Source of the DNA: Phragmites australis
Taxonomy: Eukaryota; Streptophyta; Magnoliopsida; Poales; Poaceae
NCBI RefSeq assembly: GCF_958298935.1
Contig: NC_084927.1
Coordinates: forward strand, 14,784,001-14,848,000
Direction: 5' to 3'
Length of the DNA stretch: 64,000 nt
Positions 33,497 through 44,010 of this stretch are shown piece by piece. The position numbers were made by a program, and so were the translations under genes. Numbering within the stretch: the first letter of the stretch is position 1; the number at the start of each line of letters is the position of its first letter. Under the pieces are notes generated by a model. It was given only the letters and a program-made list of their open reading frames with translations. It was not told where the DNA came from and did not search any database.

Positions 33497-34991
33497 TGTA
33501 GCGAAAATGGCCCTATTAGACTAAGATTGTGATTTTGGTGATTAATGACAACATAGTCATTGGGACTAACATGTTTATCAAGAATATATGTTAGTATGTC
33601 CCATAGATGCAATACAAGAAGAAGCCATCGGAGCTGGAATAAAGTTTGGTTGAATTGGAAAAAATCTCAGGAGAAATGACTACACCAGATGGTCCACTAC
33701 TCACCACTGTCAAAGGGGGATAGAGGCATGAAGACCTCACCGGATAGTCCGGTGATCGAGTATAGGCAACACCGGACAATACACCGGACAATGAACAGTG
33801 CAAAGATGAAAACAAAGCAGAAGACCCCACCGAATAGTCCGGTGATTGATTTGAACACACCGGAAGAAATCACCAGAGCATTGTTGATAAAGGAGAGAAT
33901 GTAGTGACATCACCGGATGGTCCGGTGATGATGTGATAAGCACCGGAGAAGGCACCAGAGCAATTTACACAGACACGATGTTGGCTCCGAAGGCTAAGGT
34001 ATACTCACCGGAAAGTCTCGTGATGAAGATAGAGTATACACTGGAGTTTTCAGTGTTCACAAAGGATTGAGTGGGGTTCCAACGGCTAGTTTATAAGATT
34101 GTACTCACCAGATGATCCGGTGTTAGTACTATTGTTCTCACCAGATCATCCGGCGTTAGCAACTTCTCAAAACCATTGGGTTAACTGCTAGTGCGCAAGT
34201 TTGAGGCTATAAATACCCCTCCACTCAGTCATTTGAGGGTGCTGGAGTCTTGAGAAGTTCATGTACACCTGAGAAGATATCCAAGCCACCAAAGTGCTTA
34301 AAGTGATCATCCAAGGCGATTAAGCACAAGATTAGTGAGTGATTAGTGCTTATAGGCCTAGAGAGTGTGTTGCTAGGTGATTGATGTCTAGAGAGTGGAT
34401 CAAGGAGTGATCCAACAGTGTACCTCTTGGTACACTAGCACCTTGAAGTCTTGCTGACTCACCAGCAAGCTTGTTACCCTCCGACTTGTTGTGGAGCGGC
34501 AGTAAGGCGATTGCGCGAGGACGCAGAAACCCTTACCTTTGTGGCTCAAGCTCCGAAGTGATCACGGTGGTGAGAAACCGAAAAGCTAGTGGTGAGACCT
34601 TACTTTGGTGGCTTGGTAGCTCATCCGGGTGGAGGCCTTATCTTTGTGACTTGGTGGCTCAAAAGCTGTGACCGGGTGCCGACCGGGAGCATATCCTTTG
34701 TGGAGCTCTAACGTGGACTAGGGGTGGCATTCATATCATCTATAACAAGGGAAAAAATCCTTGTACCGAGTTTGCTCTCTCTACCTTATTTACGTTTCTG
34801 TATTTACTTACTTGCAATTTACCTTCGTAGATAGGTTGCAAGCTTTTTGATCGGTAGAGTAGACACACTAGATAAACGTAGAGCATATTTAGATAGAAAT
34901 TAATATAGGTTTATCTTGTGTTATTTTTGGAGTCAAAATAGTTCTAAGTATCCTAATTCATCCCCCTCTTAGGACGTCACTGATCCCTATA
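33497..34991 (+). mobile_element. Solo LTR, Sirevirus-like, TSD CCATC
   Basis: Starts TGTAGCGAAAATGG and ends CTATA, one transition from the CTACA expected for the inverted end. CCATC stands on both sides (33492-33496; 34992-34996). The U3 half is full of 'caccggatagtccggtg'-type palindromes; a TATA box (CTATAAATA) lies at about 34207-34215. No internal genes: a solo LTR of a family different from, but similar to, the element at 21866. Confidence 0.88.
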
Positions 34992-34996
34992 CCATC

Positions 34997-35789
34997 CCTA
35001 CAACACAGTATTCTATTAAATGTGTTAAATTCACTAGGTTGATTAATGAATAGAGGAAATCCACTGGATTATTATTTAAATTCAAGACTTTAAAACTATA
35101 CACAATCCACGTACTAGAAAATTGGAGCTAGATTTTAGGGACATTTGCAAATACCTCCCTGATTTTTTATTTTTTGCAAGGATGCCACTCGAATGGCAGT
35201 TCTAGTGGTATTTTTGCAATTTTTTTATTGGCAATAACAGTTCAAGTAGTGACAATTTTGCAGTTGTCCCCAGATTTTAATGTACGCACCCACATCTATT
35301 TACATGTGACTTTAATCTACTCCTTAAATCATCTACAATAATAAAATTGTGATCTTTCTTGAAATTATATCGATATTGGAGCTCTTACTCATTCCAAAAT
35401 TCAACACCAAGGAACAACCACCTAAATTCAAATGTAGAGCAATCTAGCAACTAAATCCAACTAAAATGAAATGTAGATCATCTCTATACATCTAACAATG
35501 ATAAAGTTGCAAATTTTTCTTAAATTAGATCTCAATTGGATCTCAAAATCCGTAACCATGGAACAAGCACCAATCATCAACCCTAGAGCAATCTACCAAG
35601 TAAATCTATCTAAAAATAAAACATAGATCATCACACTCACCTTAGAGCAGTTAACTCCTCCAAAACTTGAATCCTCCAACCGTAAGACGGCAAAAAAATG
35701 ATGGCCAACGTTGTTTGCTTGGGCTCGCGATGGCTCTGTTCTGGTCGAGCTGGGGGAGAGGGTGGACTTTTATACTATAGCAAGTATCA
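34997..35789 (-). other. CACTA 5' non-coding region
   Basis: AT-rich, with no coding match. By position it is the long 5' leader region of the CACTA between TNP2 and the right terminus. Confidence 0.5.
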
Positions 35790-35961
35790 GTGCTGGTTGG
35801 TATGTGGAATCGGCACTAATAGTGACTATTAGTGCCGGTTCTTAGCTCCTTAGTCGTTGTTCACGCGCGGGAGTTTAAGAATCGGACTGATACATCTTCA
35901 ATAGCGGTACTATTGAACTGGCACTGATGGGGCGCTACATATGTGGTGTTTTATAGTAGTG
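35790..35961 (-). repeat. CACTA right subterminal repeats and TIR
   Basis: Copies of 'agtgccggtt' and 'ggcactaatagt' in both orientations, ending in TTTTATAGTAGTG at 35961. Same motif family as at the left end. Confidence 0.85.
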
Positions 35962-36158
35962 GTTGCATCTTCTGATATAGCAGCTCTAATACTACCTGGT
36001 GGTCCTACACCACACTCACGCTTTAGGATTTCTTTAGATATTCAAGAGCACTCCATGTCTGCCATCAAGAAAAACACCAAGCTATGTGGGCTGATTGAAC
36101 AAACATTACTAATTATATGGGATGAAGTGCTTATGAACCATAAACATTACTTTGAAGC
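35962..36158 (+). pseudogene. Helitron helicase pseudogene, right part
   Basis: Continues exactly where 18730 stopped: VASSDIAALILPGGPTPHSR, SLDIQEHSMSAIKKNTKLCG and LIIWDEVLMNHKHYFEAL, the region around helicase motifs Ia and II (IWDE, Walker B). After HYFEAL at about 36158 the match stops and CACTA-type repeats begin. The two parts belong to one gene split by the CACTA; the remaining C-terminal helicase motifs are not found in the window. Confidence 0.93.
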
Positions 36159-36161
36159 TCT

Positions 36162-37275
36162 TACTATCACAGAAACTCCAATCGGTGACCGTCTATTAGT
36201 GTCGGTCTTGCTAGCACCAACAGTGATAAGTTATCACTGCCAGTTCATAACACGAAATGATAGTAATACATCGTTGTTGGCTCATGGCTAAAACCAGCAG
36301 GGATATACAATTTATCGTTCCAGTTGATGCCATGAGCTAGCAATGCAAAATAAGATACTAAGTTTGGAAGTTGCAAAATTTAGCTTAAGAAGGTAACTAC
36401 AAAATAAGTTCATGATTGCACTGAGAAATATATGATTACACTAAGAAATAAGGTCCTAATTGATTACAAAATATATAAAGTCTCTTGATTACAAAAGAAA
36501 TCGAGATTACACAAAAACCAACATCCGGGTTGTAAAAGATCACTAAGCCTATGCTATAGCCAGCCTACTCCTATGCTAGCTTAGGCTTCTTTGTCGACGG
36601 GCCATCGCCGTTTAATGACAATGGCAATTGTGGCTCCTCCTCCTCCTCGGTGCTAGCCTCCTCCTTCTCCTCCTCGGTGGAGGAGGAGTCCTTAGAGCCG
36701 GCCGGATCCTCCTTCTTCTCCTTGTCCTCCTCCTCCTCGGAGGACATGTCGTCGTTCGCGTCGGCCTCACCCTCCTCCAAGCTCGTCGCTGGGCAGCATT
36801 GGGGCATAGTGCCCTCCATGATGTGTTCCTAGTCCTCATTGCAGGACCAGGAGGACAAATCATAGGAGTAGAAGGAGAGGTCATCATCGGAGGAGGTCAC
36901 CATTGCCTCGTCCTCCAAAGATGATGGTGGTGGCAACAGAGGAGAGGCTAGCGATGGTGGACGAGAAAGGATGGGTGATGACAATGGAGGAGGAGAGGCC
37001 ATGAAGACAATGGTGTAGCTAGCTAGGAACTTTGAAAGGTGGAGGAGGACACAGACGGTTGGTGGATGGAATGAGGAGGCCGGGGAGGGTGAGTAGTTGT
37101 AGTAAACATTCGCAGAAAATAAAGCTACGGGCACCATGCGGGGCACATGGAGGACATGAAGGGGGCAGTGAATTTTTCATTGCCGGTTGTCAACTCCAAC
37201 TGGCAATGATAGGAGGCTCAGTAATTCACACGTCTTTCTATCAATGTCGGTTGGGAACTACAACCTCTATTTAAT
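36162..37275. mobile_element. CACTA-derived block with an acidic ORF
   Basis: The left part starts 'tactatcacagaaactcc' (a worn CACTATCACAGAAA-type end) followed by 'gtgtcggtc' and 'cactgccagtt' motifs to 36290. Similar motifs recur at 37170-37275. The block cuts the helicase. A matching right terminus was not found here; one candidate is 40321 (AATAGTG), which would enclose the element at 37498-39556. Confidence 0.5.
36571..37002 (-). pseudogene. Acidic ORF carried by the CACTA block
   Basis: From ATG 37002 on the minus strand: MASPPPLSSPILSRPP, then SSDDDLSFYSYDLSSWSCNED, stop at 36831-36829, and in the same frame MEGTMPQCCPATSLEEGEAD followed by long Glu/Ser runs and a basic end (KKPKLA) that looks like a nuclear localisation signal. 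No domain is recognised. It may be a gene typical of some non-autonomous CACTA families or a captured host gene. One stop in about 144 codons. Confidence 0.5.
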
Positions 37276-38057
37276 TCATTTGCCTCTATTATTTTCTCTA
37301 TCCCACAAGTGAGAATTTACTCTGACACAAGTGAGAGCATAGTACTTTGTTCTTCCTTGCTCTAATGACTTAGATCTCTGTTCTTCCTTACTTTGCTCGT
37401 GAGAGTTATTTTAAGAAACATGGTTTCCTTTCCATCATCTAATTTTTTGTTCTTCCTTACTTATATAGATCTTTAATTTGTTCTACATGTCTTAAGTCAC
37501 TACTAGAGAAATGATTTGTACAGACGGTTCGGAAACCCCGTACATGACACTTTTCCGAACCATTTGTGGAAAACAATCTGTAAAAATTAGATTAGTACAG
37601 ATGGTTTTTGAACCGAATGTACAAATGATTAGTACATTAGAGCAGCCTGTACAAATGATTAGTACATACGGTTTAGAACAGTCTGTACAAATAATTAGTA
37701 CAGACGGTTCCAGTTTAGAACTATATATACTAAGATAAAAAAATAAAATTATGACCCATACATCGATTGCATTGATTTGCTCTCTGATTACATCAAATCC
37801 ATAATACGTAGACGATATAAATTTGGTAAACCTATCATATGTTCATGAGAAATGGACAAGTATCTTCAAAAAGCACTACGAGCTGCAAAAAAATTTGATT
37901 CATCAAAAGGTCCCTTCTCTGAACCCTTCTCTATATATACTCGATTTCAAAAGATAACAATTCATTCTGCAGGTAATGAAATGCTCATGCGTTAGGCAAA
38001 CAAAACAGTTCTTTGAAGCACAAAACTCAATGTGTGATTATAACACATGCATGGTAC

Positions 38058-38156
38058 CTTTCTTGATCTAATCTTTCCCAGGCCTTTGTCCAACCTAGCC
38101 TCCAGCTGCTTAAGGTCCATGTGGCTCATGTTTGTGATAGGATCACCTATCAAGGC
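38058..38156 (-). pseudogene. MADS-box K-domain exon (AGAMOUS clade), captured
   Basis: Read from 38156 down: ALIGDPITNMSHMDLKQLEA followed by RLDKGLGKIRSRK, bounded by AG and GT (acceptor 38158-38157, donor 38057-38056). This is the second K-box exon of an AG-clade MADS gene (OsMADS58/ZAG1-like from memory). It is 99 bp, one less than the usual 100; one G appears lost at the acceptor side, as the preceding exon ends N-S-N-(AG) and needs a base to complete R-A-L-I-G-D. Confidence 0.82.
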
Positions 38157-38253
38157 CTGAAACATCAATGGAGAGCTTAGTCACCAAACAAAAACCTTTT
38201 TGTTAAGTTGATTCGCCAAGATGTGCACAATAAGTCTTTTATAAATATTGAAG

Positions 38254-38315
38254 CTGTTGGAGTTCTACAAGTTGGTGATTAGCTGCCTCAGCTTAACAGA
38301 TTCCTGCTCGTAGTG
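38254..38315 (-). pseudogene. MADS-box K-domain exon, captured (62 bp)
   Basis: HYEQESVKLRQLITNL, stop, NSN: the first K-box exon of the same AG-clade gene. Its length is exactly the 62 bp typical for this exon, and an AG precedes it at 38317-38316. The stop is TAG where CAG (Gln) is expected. The donor GT is lost (reads CT). The 97 bases between it and 38156 represent a shortened intron. Confidence 0.82.
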
Positions 38316-38644
38316 CTGCAGCTTAAAATCAGAAGACCTTATTAGGAAGTCTGATTCATCAAATATGACTGCAACATAGGCAAACAAATAACAGTAGTCA
38401 AGAAAAATTCTAATAACTCTGGATGAAGTATGCATGCTAGTTAAACATGAATGTAGTTGTGTGTTTGCCTCTTGGGCTTCAACAAATACGAGATTCCAAT
38501 CCCCAAATACAGGCATCATTCTCAATCACACATAGAAACCAATACGGGATTCCAATCCCCAAATCCGACATCCTTCCAAGAGAATAATACAGATTGAATC
38601 GACAAAACAATGATTGAGAAAAGTAGAACCCTAGAGGTGTCGAT

Positions 38645-38802
38645 AGAGGTGAGGGAGTTCACCTTCACGTTGAGGGACTCGCTAGAGTTGTACTTGTGCG
38701 GGTAGCTCCCTGGGAGGTAGAAGTCATGGGCGCCCGACGCGCAGAGAGCGCGGTCGCCACGACAACAACGGTGATGAAGAGGAGTGCGCTAAGGCAGACC
38801 AT
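38645..38802 (-). pseudogene. TM9SF (nonaspanin) first-exon fragment, captured
   Basis: ATG at 38802 opens a signal peptide (MVCLSALLFITVVVVATALS). After one frameshift the next part reads ASGAHDFYLPGSYPHKYNSS and ESLNVKVNSLTSI, the N-terminus of plant transmembrane nine superfamily proteins (FYLPGSYPHKY and LNVKVNSLTS are family hallmarks). The rest of the gene is absent. It lies upstream of, and in the same orientation as, the MADS exons, so one transcript could in principle join them. Confidence 0.82.
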
Positions 38803-38957
38803 GGTTGGATCTGGATCGGGGGCTTCAACTTCTAGGTGGATCTGGGCGGCGATGGGCTCGGGGTGGTGACGGAGAGGAGGCCGGCGACGAGATCCTACTC
38901 CCTCCTGACGGTGATGCCGCTAGAGATGGGGAGGGAGGGGGCTGGATCTGATGTTGC

Positions 38958-39098
38958 CATGGTGTTGAACTCGACAGTGACGTTGGCGACAGAGCTGTTC
39001 CTGGTGCTGGCTACGGTGGAGGCGGAGGAGTTAAAGAGGCCCTGGTAGCCGCCGGTGGCGCCGAGCATGGCATGATCGTGGGAGACGAAGAAGGTGCT
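38958..39098 (-). pseudogene. Possible L-type lectin domain fragment, captured
   Basis: Reads STFFVSHDHAMLGATGGYQG, then LFNSSASTVASTRNSSVANV and TVEFNTM. A Gly-Gly-Tyr-x-Gly-Leu-Phe-Asn run followed by an F-D/N-T motif resembles the legume-type lectin domain (gGyLGLfN ... vaVEfDT). The match is short, so this is tentative. Confidence 0.4.
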
Positions 39099-39597
39099 CT
39101 AGATCTAAAGGCTAGATTTGAGGGCCAAATCTGAGGGAGATGGAGATGGGGAGGGAGGAGGGCAGCTCTGAGTTCGCTCTGAGCAGTTTGGAGAAGGTTT
39201 CGGTGTCATGAGCACGTGGGGCGTCGCGTGAAATGCAGTGTGGGACGCTCAGTTGAGATTAGAACCGTCTGTACCAGCGTCACTGGTTAAATGCAGTGCG
39301 GGACGCTCCAGTTGAGATTGGATCCGTCTGTACTTTGGTATTTTTAGACGGTCTCATTTGGGAGCCGTCTATATTATTAGTACAGACGGTTCCTAAATGA
39401 GAACTGTCTGTACTAAAGCATCCCACGCAGTGGAAGCTGCTCTCGTTATTTTTTCAAACGGTTCTAGTTTGGAACCGTCTGTGATACCATTTGCACATAA
39501 GGCTCCGAGTAGATGTCTGTACAATGGCGTCCCACTAAATCATTTATGTAGTAGTGAGTTATAGTTTTTTGTATTATGTTTGTGTCATTTTTTGCAG

Positions 39598-39996
39598 ATC
39601 AACTCTTCTGTGTCATTTTGATAGCACATTCTAGAAGGAGGGTTAAGGTCAGCCAGATTGTAGCTTGTTACCTAGATCTCGTTTTAGGCCCTCAGGAATA
39701 ATTGCTCATCGTCTTGGAACACTAGTTTCATGCAACCAAAAGCTGGTGGGTAACCATTGTTGCTGCTATCTAGTTCGCTCTAGGACCCAACAACACCATC
39801 TGGATTGTCTTTGATCATCTCAACAACCAGCGCAACATTCTTTGCCTGAGACCAGAAGAGGCAGGATATCTGCATCATCATGTGTACACTTTTGATGAAG
39901 TTGATGCCTTCTTCTGTCAGGAGATCCATATGGGGCTACACGATGAGGCAGAGGATCATGTGTGCAGTTTTTACATCCAGAGGCTTGATGCTTAAA
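39598..39996 (+). pseudogene. Unidentified coding-like segment
   Basis: After a possible acceptor (tttttgcag) one frame runs for about 133 codons with three in-frame stops: QLFCVILIAHSRRRVKVSQI, SWWVTIVAAI, LGPNNTIWIVFDHLNNQRNI, LCLRPEEAGYLHHHVYTFDE and VDAFFCQEIHMGLHDEAEDH, ending at TAA near 39996. Composition is protein-like but no family is recognised. It lies between two blocks of CACTA subterminal repeats, so it is probably CACTA-carried. Confidence 0.45.
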
Positions 39997-40149
39997 CTAT
40001 GTTATAATAAACTTATTATGTATTAATATTAAGTTACCTACATTCTAGTTACTTATATTCATAATTTTTAATATTAAGTTAACTTTATTCATAATTTTTA
40101 GATTGTTTTTTCTACATTCAAGTTACCAATTCACATTTTTTAGTTGTCT

Positions 40150-40321
40150 TTTATGTTGACAGTATCAGTGTCGGTTCTAGCTACTAACCGGCAATGATAG
40201 ACTTTCAACGATGCCTTGATTACCACACCTTTGACAGATACTATCACTACTGGTTTTAGCTATAAACTAATAGTGATTGTCTATCATTGTCGGGTGGTTA
40301 CTTGATTCGACAGTAATAGTG
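40150..40321. repeat. CACTA subterminal repeat cluster
   Basis: 'atcagtgtcggttctagctactaaccggcaatgatag'-like motifs (given in part) occur five or so times, ending AGTAATAGTG at 40321. The complement CACTATTACTG resembles the worn end at 36162. Confidence 0.6.
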
Positions 40322-40419
40322 TTGCTACCCTATATAACTATCCTTCTCTGCCCATCTTTAACACTTTGCTTCTCTGCCTTTCTTCCATGACACCGCCACC
40401 ACCACACCCTCCCTAACCT

Positions 40420-40815
40420 CCTTTGTCTCGAAGCCTTGGCTCCCTCCCCATGCTTCCGTGGGCCTCCACGAAACCAATGTCACCGTGCTCTCCCTGACCT
40501 CCTCTATCCTAAAGCCTCAGCTTCCGCCCCCACACTACAGTGGCCCTCCTTGGCACCACCGTCATTGTGCCCTCCTCGACCTCCTTTGTCTCGAAGCCTC
40601 AGCTTTTGCCCCATACTACTATGGACATCCACGACACTGATGGTGTCGCGGCCTCCCTGGCCTCATACGTCCCGAAGCCTTGGCTTCTATCTTACGCTGT
40701 TGTCGGCCTCCATAACACCAACGCCGCATGTCCTTCCTGGCCTCCTCCGTTCTGAAGCCTTGACTTCTGCCCTGTGCTGCTGTGGGCCTCCCCGACGCCA
40801 GCATACTCCTCCACA
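40420..40815. repeat. 81-84-bp degenerate tandem repeat, C-rich
   Basis: About five copies of a unit built on 'cgaagcctcagcttctgcc' and 'ggcctcc', starting near 40425, 40509, 40593, 40674 and 40754. Proline/serine-rich frames arise from the repeat; there is no sign of a real protein. Confidence 0.75.
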
Positions 40816-42751
40816 ACGAGGTAATGTTAGTTGAATCTTAGAGGATTTTATGTGCATAGTAAATGATTTATGCCAATTTAGATGGTTTTAGGTCAATATA
40901 GATTAATTTTAGGTGTATTTTAGGATTTTAGATATTAGTTTTCTTTTATAGAAATTGAGTTGAATTTTAGTTATGTTAATCTTCTCAATGATGAAATAGC
41001 CTAATGATATGAGGCCACATATTAGAAAATTAATGATAATATTAGATAGCTAGATGCAGTTTGTCAATGATGACAACGTGTCGAATAAGTTTGAATATGT
41101 TGTTATATGGTATCAGGGTTTAAGTCGGGTATATTATCTAAACCCTACTACCTATAACATCATATTCAAATTTTGAGACACATAACAAAGGCACAAAAAA
41201 TAATTTTTTTTGCCACTCCTTGGCATAATAGCTTGCTCTCATTTTTTACTAAAGTACACAATAGCTCGTATGGGATCCTGATTTTGTCGTTTTTATTTCT
41301 CATTGCACAAGTAATTAATTGAGCTCAACATTTTTGAAGAGGTAGATTATAGCATCCACTACACTACATAATATTTTTAGAATTTTTCATGACAATTTCG
41401 ATAGTGTTTGAATTTTAAGAGCATTGAAACGCAATATTTTTTTGATTTCCAAGCATATCACATGTTGCAAGGGCGATATGTCCTTGTCACCTTTTCAATA
41501 GGAGATAAGAGTCTAGATTTACAATTTTTCAAAATGGACGTATATATTTACAATTTTTTAATTTAAAAAATAAAAAATAAAAAAGTTCGAAATTCTGAAG
41601 GGCATGGTATTTTACCTCTTAAGAAAAAATGTTTATTGCTCCTGCCCACCACATGCTATTCATATTTTTGTAGTTTATTTTTCTTTTGTGAGGAATATTT
41701 GCGGTTTAGTTAACTTACGGTTTGAAAGTCCCACTAAAGAACAGGCCCATACCAACAGGGAGTGCAGCCTGTGCGGCTGCAATGGCCCCCATTTCGGCAC
41801 AGGTTACTTCCCTGTCCAACATAAATTAGTGAAGCTTCTGCATGCACGGGACGGTGTCAGGTCGCCATCTCCAGACTAGTTCAGACACTTGTCAAAATGA
41901 TCGATCCATGCATCCCATTCCGATCCATGCAAGATGTGCATGGGCTGTTCATGACATGCAGCTTCCGATCAAGGGCATAGAGCAGAGCAGTTGGAACATG
42001 CCAGTCTTATGCTCCTTTTGCCACAATAGGGCCCATGTTAGAGGATCAGAGAGTGTCGATGCACTACCTCAAATGACCTAATCCTATTAAGCAAATTCAA
42101 TCATGTAGATCTATCATCTATGAAATCAGTGATCCTACAAAACAAGTCTTCTTTAGATGCAACAAAATAAGTTTAGTGAACCATCGTGCAATCTGCTGGT
42201 ATATTATTGTACCCAATATTACTCTGTTGCATAGATGCCGAAATAGAACAAAAGAAACAACCTTTCAGAGAATGCTCATGGCAATTCTCCCAATTTATTT
42301 ATGTTGTGTGATAATCACCCAATAGTCCGAAAGGCTCATTTAGATTTCAAACTTAATCACATTTTCTTCTGCTGTCACCAACTTTGTTCAATCATTTTTT
42401 CTTCATTAATATCACACATAGAACAACGTATAAAAGTGATGATGGTTGTAAGTTTTTTTCTGGATTATTATGCCTCCAGACTGATAAAATACCAAATATA
42501 TATGGAAGAAAATTCCTATCAAAAAATTTCTTATATATAGGGCTTAATTTTGAATTTCGCACTGGGCCTCCAATTTCTCAATTACAGCCCTGCTAGAGAA
42601 TGATGCAAAACATATTTTTTACGGTTCAGCTCCTTAGTAGCGTCATTCATATTTTGTAGCAAAAAGTTGAGTAGAGCATAGTTTTTGTTCACGTTTCGTC
42701 GAGTTGCAGGCTGGCTAATGGGTAGAGTACTTGATAGCTAAGCTCTGCTGC
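40816..42751. other. Unannotated AT-rich stretch
   Basis: No gene or complete repeat recognised. A few short frames (for example 41604-41879) show no family resemblance. The right edge ('atagctaagctctgctgcatcacca') has a diverged relative at about 51600-51640. Confidence 0.3.
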
Positions 42752-43312
42752 ATCACCAGCAGGGTTTGAAAATTAATCGGTTACCACAATTACCGAGCTT
42801 ACCGGTCCGCACCGATTTCATAATGCGATCGGTTTTCGAATTTGAATTAAAAAATTCAAAAAATCACAAAAATCCTGAAAAAACTAGAGACAATTCTAAG
42901 ACCTTATGTGAAAAAATTTCGAAAATAATACCATTTGCATCATATTCTATAGGGAGAAAATTTAAAAAAAAAAGAAAAAAATTGAAGCGTGCAACTCATT
43001 TATTAACTTATGTTAAGAAAAAGCTTAACATGCAAACACATATTTTTTTTATATAGAACGTATCTTAAAAGAATCTTTAAAATTAGTTTCACTTCATTTA
43101 GAGTTTTATTGATTTCTCCATGATTTTTACAAAGTTCATAAGCAGAAAGTGAACATGTTAAGAAACAACACTATAATTAATTTTTTGATGTCTACAATTA
43201 TTTTTCCTACATAGAACATAGTATAAGTAAACTAATAAAAATAGTTTCACTAATTTTAGAGGTGTGATGGGTTAGTTATGAATCTGATCTAGTTGCAACA
43301 TATTTACACAAT

Positions 43313-43725
43313 CCTACATGCGAAGCGTCCAAGCATTTTCTTCTCACCGGATTGGTACATGCGAAGCGTCCAAGCATTTTCTTCTCACCGGATTGGCGCA
43401 TGCGAAGGCTGACTGATCTCGATTGTCGGGCGAAGCCTCGATTCGCGTCCCGCGTCCTTCGGACCATGCGAAGACAAGACCAGGCCTTCGCCAGGAGGCG
43501 GCGAAGGCAGCTCGTCAAGAGGTCGGACGAAGAAGGCTTCGATATCCTTCGGTTGGACGACCAGTATGACAGTGGGCCCAGTTGTCCTGCACACGGTTGT
43601 AATTATGGGATCATGCTCATTTGTACCATATTACCCCTGGATATTCCGGGAATGTAGCAGGTTAGGGGGTAATATATGTAAACCGGGCCCGTGATCGTCG
43701 GGTACGGGCTATAAATAGATCCACA
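43313..43725 (+). repeat. Tat-2 5' LTR fragment
   Basis: Matches 50328-50705 closely, including the TATA box (CTATAAATAG, 43709-43718). The left edge shows a tandem repetition of about 40 bp ('acatgcgaagcgtccaagc'). The LTR ends abruptly after 'atccaca', about 23 bp past the TATA box. Confidence 0.88.
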
Positions 43726-44010
43726 AACAATACGGCGGAATACGAAGCTGTACTCGTGGCACTTCGCAAGGCGAAGGCTTTGGGAGCTCGAAGAATACTT
43801 GTCAAAACAGACTCAAAAGTTGTAGCAAGCCAGATTGAAAAAACATTCTAGGCAAAGGAACCAGAGCTGATCAAGTACAGAGCAGCAGTGCGAAGAATGG
43901 AAAAATACTTCATCGGATTCACGGTGAAAAGTGTATCAAGGAATGATAACAGCGAAGCAGATGAGCTAGCAAAAGCGGCTTCGCAGAACATGCCCATGCC
44001 TCCAGATGTC
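43726..44010 (+). pseudogene. Tat-2 second (archaeal-type) RNase H fragment
   Basis: NTAEYEAVLVALRKAKALGA, then RILVKTDSKVVASQIEKTF, stop, AKEPELIKYRAAV and SVSRNDNSEADELAKAAS. The N-T-A-E-Y-E motif, T-D-S-K-V and the final N-x-E-A-D form the catalytic residues of the extra RNase H of Tat elements. The first strand with its Asp is lost in the deletion. One stop (TAG) lies near 43850. Confidence 0.85.

Larger units (their letters stand above)
18731..35961 (-). mobile_element. CACTA (En/Spm) transposon, 17.2 kb with nested insertions, TSD GTT
   Basis: The left end CACTACTGCAGAAA (18731) and right end TTTTATAGTAGTG (to 35961) are inverted repeats that differ only by G/A and C/T transitions. Both are flanked by GTT (18728-18730; 35962-35964), a 3-bp target duplication. 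Joining the flanks restores the helicase frame (GKIALAV next to ASSDIA), which confirms one insertion. AGTGCCGGTT-type subterminal repeats occur at both ends. The minus strand carries TNP2-like and tnpA/ULP-like pseudogenes. A Sirevirus-like element and a solo LTR are nested inside. Confidence 0.93.
37498..39556. mobile_element. Complete gene-carrying CACTA, 2059 bp, TSD AGT
   Basis: Left end CACTACTAGAGAAATGATTT and right end (complement) CACTACTACATAAATGATTT match at 18 of 20 bases. AGT flanks both (37495-37497; 39557-39559). Subterminal repeats 'tagtacagacggttc' occur at 37520-37710 and, inverted, at 39250-39500. No transposase is encoded. The interior holds fragments of host genes, all on the minus strand (38958-39098, 38645-38802, 38254-38315, 38058-38156). 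Confidence 0.94.

Noticed and set aside
36162..40321. A single larger CACTA enclosing the 2-kb CACTA
   Set aside because: The tips are similar (9 of 11 bases) but flanks TCT and TTG do not match, and the helicase does not resume after 40321, so it was not called as one element.
40436..40834. 132-codon proline/serine-rich frame
   Set aside because: Produced by a C-rich 81-84-bp tandem repeat; overlapping frames look the same.
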